Source: Diphasiastrum complanatum
Lineage: Eukaryota; Streptophyta; Lycopodiopsida; Lycopodiales; Lycopodiaceae
Reading direction: 5' to 3'
Length of the DNA: 58,000 bases
NCBI GenBank assembly: GCA_029204225.1
Contig: CM055097.1
Location: forward strand, 25,703,039 to 25,761,038
A program made the position numbers and the translations under genes. Shown piece by piece: positions 9,945 through 58,000 of this stretch. Numbering within the stretch: position 1 is the first letter of the stretch; every line of letters begins with the position of its first letter. The notes beneath the pieces were generated by a model. That model had not been told where the DNA came from. It did not search any database and saw only the letters and a program-made list of their open reading frames with translations.

Positions 9945-10175
9945 CTCTTTCCATCGTTTTCTAACAGAAAGGTGCCGTGGGGTCCAGGTGCCGTACCACG
10001 TCACCTGTTTTTTTTTTTTTTTGGTTTTTTATACCAAAAACGACAAAAAAAAAAAACAGGTGCCATGGGTGTCGTGTCGTGGAGTTCCACGGCACCTGCA
10101 CGACACCTACGGAATCCGTGCCGTACCATGTGCCGTGGTACGACACTTGGAACTTTTATACATACATACATATAT
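9929..10175. repeat. Duplicated segment, copy 1, with GTGCCGTGG palindromic foldback
   Basis: This runs from the last bases of the gypsy coding region through a foldback (9970-10157) to (CATA)n simple sequence, and recurs at 13802-14055. The foldback has CACCTG plus a T-run facing an A-run plus CAGGTG, flanked by repeated GTGCCGTGG, CCACGGCAC and GTGCCGTACCA motifs. The layout (GC-rich short palindromes around a poly-T/poly-A core) is like the miniature elements at 4716 and 5515 but the motif differs. It precedes hAT-A directly. Confidence 0.75.
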
Positions 10176-10181
10176 ATATAT

Positions 10182-10245
10182 CATAGATCCAGCGGTACCA
10201 GGATCCGCGGATCCCGGTACCGCGGATCCATACTGATCCGCGGTA
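10182..10245. repeat. hAT-A left end with GGTACC/GGATCC cluster
   Basis: Repeated GGTACC, GGATCC and CCGCGG motifs in about 60 bases beginning CATAG. hAT transposases are known to bind clustered short subterminal motifs; these are candidates for such sites. Confidence 0.65.
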
Positions 10246-10537
10246 CCACAATATTAAATATTTTTTAATATTTAATATATTAATATATTTTTTTTACCCT
10301 AATCCCCCCCCTCGCTTCATCTCTCTCCCTGCCCATCGTGCTGCTGTCCGCGCCCTCTTGTTGTCTGCGCCCTCTCTGCTGTCCGCACACTCCTCGCCAT
10401 CACACTGTATTTGCGTTGCCAGATCGCTTCCGCCCCTGCTACTGCTACTTCGGCCATTGCTGTGGATTTTCCAGCTTTCCCCACCTATCGCACTCACCAT
10501 CATCTCTGCCTTTTTGCCCCAGTTCCCTCTACAGAAA

Positions 10538-12216
10538 ATGGTGAATTCCAACCTTGCCGATCTGTGGGGCGAGGTGGACATTGTCAGGCGGGTTCCCGAC
10601 AAGTCCAACAAGTCCGGTGCAAAGATCGTGCGCTGTCGATATTGCCTGGTTGAGTTCAGTGCCACCCTCACTCGCCTTAAAGGCCACCTACTTGGCGCAC
10701 GCGCCAAAAATGGTGGCACATTGAATGCTGCCCCCTGTGCCAGCATGTCCATTCCCGTCAGGCAGCAACTTCTGGACACCTACGGGCCACGTCTTGTGGC
10801 GGGGGAGAACACCATTTCCGAGGGTGTTCTCTGGTTTTGCACCGCGCCTTACGTGGGTGACCCTGAGTTGCTGCCTGCTTGGCTGGCACGCACAAGGAGA
10901 GGGAGTGCATCCTCGTCCAGTCCCTTTGTCTCTCACCCCCCTCAGACAGTTCCGCCAGATGCACCCCCATCTGCACCCATTCCGGTGGATCCCGTCCCAT
11001 CTCGTCCGCCAGTTGCCACTGCAGTTCCACGACCACCTACTGTTGCTTGAATGAGTGCATCACAGAGCCATAGGCATTTCTATGACAGCACACCAGAGGA
11101 GTCACCAGATGACTTTGATTGTACCGACTGGGAGACAATGCAGGGTCCGCATGGTGCACAGGATGAGGAACAGGATGATCCAGAGGATGGTGCACATGAT
11201 GAGTCCCAGAGCCCAGAGCATTTGTATTCGGATGCCCAGCTGGACGACTTGATTGCAGAGTTGGATTCAAAGGCCCAACAGATGCCGAGCGTCAGGGTGC
11301 CCCATCCTCTCTAGCCAGCATGCCCTACACAGAGTCTCAGCCAGAGCAGCTACACGAGGTGCCTACAGTTCCTCCAGTTCCTCAGAGGGTGTACGTGCAC
11401 CACACAGCCCCTCCAGTGCCACCGATGTCGTTGAGGCCAGCAGCCCCTCCATCGCCATCCACTTCTGCAGCACCAGGTCCCCATGGCATGCCACCATCTG
11501 TGCCCAGGTTTTCTCTTGCAGCGCCCACATCCACAGTGGCTCCTTCAGTGGCTCCTCCAATGGCTCCAATGCCCAGGTTTTCTCCTGCAGTGCCCACATC
11601 CACAGTGGCTCCTCCAGTGGCAGCACCCAGGATGTACCAGTACCGGCCACCGCAGCGCCCCTTTCAGTACATATTGCCGCTATACTTGCCTCCTGCAGGG
11701 ACGACCCCTCCACAGCCAGTTCCTCCACCAGCAGCAGCCCCACGGGCACACACTCCACGGGCCTATCCTCCACTATCAGCTGCACAGGGGCACCCATCTT
11801 TGGCTTCTCTATCCCAGCCGGCCTCAGCTTGGGCCCAGCCCAGCCAGCCAGGTGATCTGCATGGGGGTGATGAGGCATTGACAGCTCCCCTCGTCCGCAA
11901 GAGACCAGGAAGGCCCAAGGGTGCACCGAACAAGAAAGGTAGAGCACAGAAACAGCCAGGGAAGAGAGGACGACCTCACAGGGCCTCGGGTGCAGGTAGA
12001 GGTACAGTATCACAGCCAGCTGGAGCAGGTCTAGTCGGTTTGGCTTGCTTGGGGGCTGATGCGGAGGCAGATTGGGAGGATGAGTATGACGAGTCCTCCT
12101 CCTCAGATACACAGCCCATGCCAGTTCCAGACAGGCATAGATATCAGTTGCGAGAGTCAGCTCGGGGCCCTGAGTTGTCTCCGGAGCATTCGTCTGAGTT
12201 AGAGCCAGAGCATTGA
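10538..12216 (+). pseudogene. hAT-A transposase: BED finger and Pro-rich linker fused to C-terminal tail
   Basis: ATG at 10538 aligns with the start in hAT-B. The first 170 codons hold a BED-type zinc finger (CRYCLVEF, then LTRLKGHLLGARAKNGGTLNAAPC) and a Ser/Pro-rich linker. A TGA at 11048-11050 follows TVA, exactly where hAT-B continues into the catalytic region. The sequence then jumps to the acidic tail (YDSTPEESPDDFDCTDW; SPEHLYSDAQLDDLIAEL), a frameshift near 11315, a long Pro-rich stretch and two AT-hook-like motifs (KRPGRPKG near 11900, KRGRPHRA near 11965), ending at 12216. About the middle 500 residues, including DUF659 and the dimerisation domain, are deleted. Confidence 0.8.
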
Positions 12217-12707
12217 TTGTAGCTCTGTTATTTTATTTTTAGTAGTTTGATATCATGTTCCATGTTTGGCGGCCAGATGGTCGAACATTGTATTCAGACC
12301 ATTTTCTATATTATATCCAATGTTGGACGTACTCTATTCGCTGCACATTGTGTATTTGTCAATTTGTGATGCTTTGTTTTCAATTTTATTTCGAATGGTA
12401 TGTGCGTATTTTCAATTAGTTTCAACTGTAGAGATTGATAGCAGATGCACAACACAGAAATACAACCCCCTTTATAGCATTTCATAAACACACATATTAC
12501 ACTGCATTACACTAGGCACGCGTTGCACAAAAAACACATTAAACATTAATTCAACAGTGGTAACAAAATAACAATACGTATCCCGCCACATACGGCTGGG
12601 GCTGTTCTTTACACTGTGTTAAACACTAAAGGTTGCCTCATCTATGCCGAAAACTACATAACAACAGCCAGCCACATATAACTGGATCCTATCCACTCTA
12701 AACATTT
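12217..12707. other. Space between convergent hAT-A genes
   Basis: About 490 bases separate the two stop codons, with AT-rich sequence that would hold both 3' untranslated regions. Related sequence and nearly the same spacing (497 bases) occur at 30169-30665. No conserved frame is present. Confidence 0.6.
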
Positions 12708-13073
12708 CTACGGATCCTCCACAGACTCCTTGCCCTCGTCAGGTGCATTGTTCTGTCGCTCTCGCTCTGCCTCCCGGTTAGCCCGAGCTGCCTCCTGGTT
12801 AGCCTGACGGCGGGCAGCTCTTTCCCTGACCATGATGAGCTGCCGTCGTGTGAAGTTCATTCCGATCTGCTCATCCAAATCCAGCTCGACAACAGGGGTG
12901 GGGGGCACAGCGGGGGCTGGGAGCTCCGGCTCCGGATTTCTCTGTCGAGCCTGTCGTAGCATCTCTGCAATCTCTGCCTCTTGCTTCCGATGCCTTTCGT
13001 TGTGCCTTTGGACATCTTCCTCGAGATTCTTCCTGGCTTCGCCCTCGGGCCTTGGTGGTATGCACTTTGCCAT
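12708..13073 (-). CDS. Convergent accessory protein of hAT-A, 121 residues, function unknown
   Basis: An intact frame from ATG at 13073 to the stop at 12708. The protein is highly charged: an N-terminal helix-prone region (EEDVQRHNERHRKQEAEI AEM by position 18-38), a Pro-rich hinge (about 50-60), a strictly conserved block ELDLDEQIGMNFTRRQLIMV (about 62-81) and an Arg/Ala/Glu-rich coiled-coil-like end. It has no signal peptide or membrane segment. It is tail to tail with the transposase gene and its start lies beside the subterminal tandem repeats, which may carry its promoter. The copy at 29803-30168 has equal length, no gaps and about 25 substitutions. I know no family for it; a DNA-binding or transposase-partner role is only a guess. 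Confidence 0.7.
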   Translation of the reverse strand: MAKCIPPRPEGEARKNLEEDVQRHNERHRKQEAEIAEMLRQARQRNPEPELPAPAVPPTPVVELDLDEQIGMNFTRRQLIMVRERAARRQANQEAARANREAERERQNNAPDEGKESVEDP

Positions 13074-13189
13074 CTCACGACCCCCTGTTTCTCGAACTGG
13101 CTCTCACTGGCTCTCACAGCCTCTCACAGCCTCGTGAGTGCCTATTTAACCCCACAACCTGTTCCCCCATGTGCAGTTGTTGATGATCC

Positions 13190-13450
13190 CTCCATGTGCC
13201 CTTGTACCTGTCCCCGTTTGTTGCTCCCCCACATGCTGCACTCCCATTGGCCCCATGGCCTGCTCCCCCACAGTGCCCATGTGCTACTGTACCTGCCCCA
13301 TGTATTGCTCCCCCACATGCTGCACTCCAATTGGGTTCGTGGTCTGCTCCCCCACACTGCCCATGTGACGGTGTACTTGTCCGGATTTGCTGCTCCCCCA
13401 CATGCTGCACTCCCATTGACCCCAAGGTCTGCTCCCCCACAGTGCCCCCT
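13190..13450. repeat. Three subterminal tandem repeats of 84-85 bp
   Basis: The motif TGCTCCCCCACATGCTGCA occurs at 13222, 13306 and 13391, and the sequence between is repeated too (ATTGG..CC, CTGCTCCCCCACAGTGCCC). Related repeats occur near the same end of hAT-B (about 16490-16660) and, inverted, at 29497-29690, so they belong to the transposon family. Confidence 0.85.
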
Positions 13451-13573
13451 GTACAGTCCCCCCTTTTTCCTAAACTGTGACACTTTTTTTTTCAAAATTT
13501 TTTACCCTAAATTACCCTAGTAAAAGGGGTTTTTAGTAAAATAAAAAAAAAATAATAAAAAATATTATTATTA

Positions 13574-13650
13574 TGGTGCCGGCCTGGTACCGCGGGTCTG
13601 AGGGCGGTACCACCATTATGGTACCGGCGGTACCATAATGGGGGTACCAT
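13574..13650. repeat. hAT-A right GGTACC cluster
   Basis: Four GGTACC hexamers with GGTGCC and the string GCGGGTCTGAGGGCGGTACC, which recurs at 16802 in the right end of hAT-B. The terminal CTATG seen in related elements is not preserved. Confidence 0.7.
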
Positions 13651-13801
13651 TAGTTTCAGATGGCTGTGGGCTACATTCATTAGAAATTTGGACATCAATA
13701 GATGGTTTCAGATGGCTGCATTTTTCGATGGTTTCAGAAATCTGGACATAGTAGATGGTTTCAACTATTCCACGAGAAGTATACAATTCCCGCCAGTCTA
13801 A
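13651..13801. other. Unassigned spacer between hAT-A and the second duplicated segment
   Basis: Contains several imperfect copies of GATGGTTTCAGA and AGATGGTTTCA. Not recognised. It may be flank captured when the unit was duplicated. Confidence 0.3.
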
Positions 13802-14020
13802 GGAAGGCTCCATCTAACTATTTCTATCGTTTTCTAACAAAAAGGTGCCGTGGGGTCCAGGTGCTGTACCACGTCACCTGTTTTTTTTTTTTTTTTGGTT
13901 TTTTATACCAAAAATGACAAAAAAAAAAAAACAGGTGCCGTGGGTGCCGTGTCGTGGAGTTCCACGGCACCTGTATGACACCTACGGAATCCGTGCCGTA
14001 CCATGGCACTTGGAACTTTG

Positions 14021-14053
<33 letters not shown>

Positions 14054-14055
14054 TT
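13802..14055. repeat. Duplicated segment, copy 2
   Basis: Repeats 9929-10175: GGAAGGCTCC, the GTGCCGTGG foldback with T-run and A-run arms, and then (CATA)n. It differs by scattered substitutions and lacks about 14 bases near the right end. Since copy 1 starts within gypsy coding sequence, this looks like part of a larger duplicated unit rather than an independent insertion. Confidence 0.8.
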
Positions 14056-14329
14056 ATTTAATATTTAATATTTTTTTTAGCTTTTTTTTTACCTAAACAC
14101 CTACCCACCCCCCCGCATTTTCTCTGAAATTTTTTTTGCGCCCTCCTCCGCCCTGCCATCGCTGTTGTTTCCGCCTGCTTGCCTTCGATTCCTTGTGTCG
14201 CCCTTCGCCCACGCAATGCCCTGCCTTGCATCTGACTTGCTTCGCCCTGCCTTCGCCCATTTTCAGCGTCTCTCCAACAGTGAACCCTGCTGTTTTTTTT
14301 CCAGCAATCCATCCCTCATTTCATCTGCA

Positions 14330-16466
14330 ATGGTGCAATCCGACCTTTCCGGTCTGTGGGACGAGGTAGACATTGTTAGGCGGGTTGCCGACAATGCCAA
14401 CAAGACCGGTCAGAAGATCGTGCGTTGCCGATACTGTCTCGTCGAGTTTGCTGCATCCCTCACTCGCCTTAAAGGCCATCTACTCGGTGCACGCGCCAAA
14501 AATGGTGCCACCTTGAATGCTGCCCCTTGTGGCAGTATGACCGTCCCCGACAGGAGGCAGCGACTACTGGAAACCTACAGGCCGCGGCTCGTGGCAGGGA
14601 AGAACACCATTTTGGAGGGCATTCTCCGATTTTGCACCGCTCCTTATGTGGCTGACCCAGAGTTGCTGCCTGCTTGGCTGGCACGCACGAGGAGAGGGAG
14701 TGCATCCTCCTCCAGTCCCTTTGCCCCTCATCCCCCTCAGACAGTTCTGCCTCACGCGCCCCCACCTGCTCAGATTCCGGTGGATCCCGTCCCATCACGT
14801 CCGCCAGTTGCCATTGCGGTTCCACCACCACCCACTGTTGCTCACACTCCACCAGTCTACGACTTTCTCATGGACTCTCCGCCACCCGAGCAGGCCCAGG
14901 ATGCTAATGGGCGGGCCTTCGAGGATGTGGAAGAGATCCCTTCTTCCTTCCCTTCCCATCCGGATGACCTCCTCAACCAGCAGTTTTCGTACCCCATGCC
15001 AGATGTTGCCCCTCCACTAGTGCACCCCACCTATGCTGCTGCACCCATCCCTGCCAGTGCATCCCACTCTCCCCATTCCACGTCTACAGCCGATGCATCC
15101 ACCAGTGCCCAGCCTGTCGCGTCATCGTCCATTCCCGTCACGGTTGGTGCACCGTGCTGGAGGTCCACCACCCGTCGCCCACCAGGGAGAGCCCTTGTGC
15201 AGCAGACCATTCGCGGCGTGCATCAGCCGCACATGGACAGAGAGGCCACACAGGCCGTGGCCAGTCTGATTTACGAGCTGAACCTGCCCTTTGCCATCAC
15301 CGACTCTGAGCCCTTCAGAAGGGCCTTCCGACTTGCACAGTCTGTCAGCCCTAGTTGGAGAGTCCCTAGTTCAGAGGTTGTCCGCACACACATGCTGAGG
15401 GATAGGGTCGAGTGTTGTCTAGAGAAATGGAGCCTCTGCGTCGCCACTGGGCCACCTACGGTTGCAGCATCATGTCCGATGGCTGGACTGATGTCAGGAG
15501 GAGGCCGATCCTCAACATACTGGTCTCCAGCTGCATGGGCACAGTTTTTGAGGGCAGTGGAACGCAGCAGGGGGGGGAGAGTCATATCTGCAGAGTTCAT
15601 GTTTGATGTCATCAGGTCTTCCATCCTAGCCATAGGCCCACAGCATGTAGTCACGGTGGTGACGGACAATGCCACGAATTGCATTCAGATGGGTGTACTG
15701 CTAGAGGCCGAGTTCCCTCATATTGTTCATACCCCCTGTGCAGCGCACGGCATAGACCTTCTGATGGGGGACATTGGAGCACTTCCCTGGGTTAGAGCCA
15801 TCGTCCGGGAGGCCCTCTTCCTGGTGACTTTTGTCACCAGAAAGAGGCGTGTTCTTGCCATGTTCCGGGTGTTCAGCCATCTGGACCTCCGTAAGCCAGC
15901 CCCCACACGCTTTGCATTGGACTTGGTGGTCATCGACCGTTTGATCAGGTGCAGGGCCCAGCTTCTACAGATGGTTGCCAGTGATCTTTGGGGGTGCCAG
16001 TACGTTTCCGCGCACTGAGGATAGGGAGCACTTTTCTTCCACGGTGAGGGGAGACCAGTTCTGGAGGGATGCACAGACATTGTCAGGACTGCTTCGACCA
16101 CTCTACATTGTGCTCCGCATGGCTGACAGCGAGGGGTCAACACTTGGACTGGTGTATGAGCTCATGGACCGGATTGGACAGTTCCTGCAGCTAGAGAGGT
16201 AAGTGGTACAATGTTGTAATTGTTCTTTAACTTTTCAATGGTTGCTAGTTTGTTTTTTTGTGAGTGTTAAGTTTTTTCGTAATGCCCTAAACCACATGCC
16301 TCTCACCTGCAAGATGACAGAGCTGAAGTTCATATGGGAGACGCAGTGGAACTACTTATACAGGAGTATCCACAGCATTGCACACATGCTGCATCCCCTC
16401 TTCCTCTCTCCGACATAGATCGCAGACAGGGAACTCGAGGCCAATTGGCTTCAGTACATTCACAAG
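14330..16466 (+). pseudogene. hAT-B transposase: BED finger, DUF659 and catalytic region, C-terminus lost
   Basis: ATG at 14330. Domains in order: BED-type zinc finger (CRYCLVEF, LTRLKGHLLGARAKNGATLN), a long Pro/Ser-rich linker, then a DUF659-type core. The core motif CSIMSDGWTDVRRRPILNIL (near 15465-15525) is in a second frame, entered near 15410 and left near 15570 at a run of G. It continues as VVTVVTDNATNCIQMG, HTPCAAHGIDLLMGDIG, then LRMADSEGSTLGLVYELMDR. A GT donor at 16199 and an AG acceptor at 16312-16313 mark an intron; the next exon reads WNYLYRSIHSIAHMLHPLF, a TAG where Gln is plausible, and ANWLQYIHK to 16466. The hATC dimerisation domain does not follow. Not functional. Confidence 0.85.
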
Positions 16467-16489
16467 GTGGGTCCACACATAGCCCCCAT

Positions 16490-16660
16490 GTGATGCTCCC
16501 CCACTATGTTGGTCTCCCATTGGACCCATGGTCTGCTCACCCACTGTGCCCATGTGATTTTGTACTTGCCCCCATGTGATGCTACCCCCCTGTGTTGGTC
16601 TCCCATTGGCCCCTCGGTCTGCTCACCCGCAGTGCCCATGTGCCACTGCACCAGTCCCCT
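16490..16660. repeat. hAT-B subterminal tandem repeats, about 86 bp
   Basis: Two units starting TGATGCTCCCCCACTATG and TGATGCTACCCCCCTGTG (16491 and 16577), each with GTTGGTCTCCCATTGG and GGTCTGCTCACCC. They are related to the repeats at 13190-13450. Confidence 0.8.
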
Positions 16661-16785
16661 GCATCGTGTATTGTACCCTCTTTTTTTACACCCAGAACCC
16701 CTTTTTTTTACTTTTTTTTGTCCTTTTTTGGTAGTTAATATGCAAAAAAGAATTATTAAAAAAATTAAAAAAAAATATTAGAAAT

Positions 16786-16885
16786 GCTACCGCCCTGGTA
16801 CCGCGGGTCTGAGGGCGGTACCGTACCGGCGGTACCACTGGTATGGTATCGGCGGACCATACCAGCGGTACCACGGGGTACTATG
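16786..16885. repeat. hAT-B right end, GGTACC cluster and CTATG terminus
   Basis: Read on the minus strand from 16885 this is CATAGTACCCCGTGGTACC, GCTGGTATGGT and more, matching the left end of the 5515 element almost base for base for about 100 bases. (TA)n at 16886-16918 lies outside. Confidence 0.85.
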
Positions 16886-16918
16886 ATATATATATATAAT
16901 ATATATATATATATATAC
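16886..16918. repeat. (TA)n tract next to hAT-B
   Basis: TA dinucleotides abutting the CTATG terminus, like the flanks of the 5515 element. Confidence 0.9.
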
Positions 16919-17390
16919 CAGAAGAAATACAGAAGAAATACGGAACCGTTCTATTCCATACAAAATTATTTCATACCTTGTTCCGTGGGAACGTGTACGG
17001 AATGTCCCTTTTTTATTTTTTTCTATATATGCTAATTTAAATGCCAAAAAAAACAAATAAGATGCTAAATACATATGGAAAAATAGAGAGAATAAAAAAA
17101 CCTAAAAAATTACAAAAAACCCTTTTTGGGCTTTTTATTTATAGATTTGGGGCTTTTTTGGCCTATCTTTTATGTTTTTTGAGAGTAGCAAGAGGAGTAA
17201 ATACAAGGGAAATTTCAACTTTAACACTACATTGAAAGGGTGTTGGTGCAATTGAGGAAGGTTCCAGCACAAAATTTGAAATAAGTATTGATGTGTAGTG
17301 ATTTTGGAGATGGTTGTGAGTAAAATATAAAGCATATGTCAAATCAACATAGATAGATATGCTTCACCAGAGAATAGAAACTTTAATTAC
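16919..17390. other. ABCC intron sequence
   Basis: AT-rich, no gene. It contains a small set of GTTCCGTGGGAAC and GTACGGAAT motifs (16940-17010), perhaps the end of another miniature element. The ABCC donor GTAATT is at 17385-17390 on the minus strand. Confidence 0.5.
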
Positions 17391-57808
<40,418 letters not shown>

Positions 57809-58000
57809 CTGCCAAAGGAACAGGTAACCAACTCCATGACATGAAGCCAATAGTAATAAGGTCTACTTGATAGGATTGAGTCAATAAACATGTACAGTTG
57901 TACACCATAAAACAGAATGTCACTCATCACCAAAATGTAAATGAAATGAATGTGATGAAGATGCAAAAGTCTGCAGTCTCCAGTATAATTGTTCTCATTC
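57809..58000. other. ABCC intron at right edge
   Basis: Begins at the acceptor TTGGCAG before exon a. The upstream exon lies beyond the window. Confidence 0.6.

Larger units (their letters stand above)
10182..13650 (+). mobile_element. hAT-A: internally deleted hAT transposon with convergent second gene
   Basis: The left end CATAGATCCAGCGGTACC at 10182 follows TA-rich repeat, with GGTACC and GGATCC clusters to 10245. The right GGTACC cluster is at 13574-13650, though the exact right terminus has decayed. Inside are a fused transposase remnant (10538-12216, plus strand), an intact convergent 121-codon gene (12708-13073, minus strand) and three 84-85 bp tandem repeats (about 13190-13450). Compared with hAT-B and the fragment at 29497-32815, this copy has lost the catalytic middle of the transposase, so it is non-autonomous. 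Confidence 0.75.
14056..16885 (+). mobile_element. hAT-B: hAT transposon with damaged transposase
   Basis: The right end is clear: a GGTACC cluster from 16786 and the terminus CTATG at 16881-16885 before (TA)n, the inverse of the CATAG start at 5515. The left GGTACC cluster is missing; AT-rich sequence (TATTTAATATTTAATATTT) resembling the inner edge of the hAT-A left end follows the CATA repeat directly, so the left terminus is deleted. It contains most of a transposase (14330-16466) but the dimerisation domain, tail and second gene are deleted; subterminal tandem repeats follow the break. Confidence 0.75.

Noticed and set aside
11363-12112. 249-codon minus-strand frame
   Set aside because: It is the antisense shadow of the Pro-rich transposase tail; GC-rich low-complexity DNA gives open frames on both strands. 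The homologous antisense frames near 31000-31500 are short and differ.

Overview
This is a plant nuclear window, almost certainly from a seed plant. The backbone is one spliced protein-coding gene on the minus strand, a full-size ABC transporter of the ABCC (MRP) family closest to the Arabidopsis ABCC1/ABCC2 type. It enters from the right edge and thirteen exons can be placed between 57808 and 17391. Each has GT/AG borders, and the joined reading is open from the first transmembrane domain to the start of the second nucleotide-binding domain (NBD2). The amino-terminal part lies to the right of the window. The exons carrying the NBD2 signature and Walker B are not found, so they lie beyond the left edge or are lost. 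I cannot name the species.

Nearly everything else is transposable-element DNA, much of it inside ABCC introns. Left arm (1-17390): a fragment of a chromovirus (Ty3/gypsy family 1), a broken 2-oxoglutarate/Fe(II) dioxygenase, a rearranged Ty1/copia element, a degenerate Ty3/gypsy element (family 2) whose central pol region is unrecognisable, and two related hAT-superfamily DNA transposons (10182-16885) lying in tandem with shared flanking sequence. The hAT ends carry dense GGTACC palindromes next to (TA)n.

The 23.7-kb intron (19967-43643) holds a head-to-tail chain of L1-type LINEs, each ending in a conserved stem-loop, AATAAA and a (CT)n tail, with the next copy beginning directly after that tail. 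One LINE is split by a complete 9.6-kb chromovirus (26899-36466) with near-identical LTRs, PBS, PPT and a 5-bp target-site duplication (TSD). That chromovirus has itself lost about 45 codons of reverse transcriptase and carries a 3.3-kb piece of the same hAT family in their place. Further right are remnants of a third gypsy family, a well-bounded 610-bp hAT-type miniature element, and a 190-bp (GA)n tract beside an ABCC acceptor.

Most notable: (1) the hAT family carries a second, convergent gene for a charged 121-residue protein conserved between two copies; (2) the LINE chain suggests targeting of (CT)n; (3) several miniature elements each carry clusters of their own short palindrome. All calls rest on reading the sequence; no database search was run.
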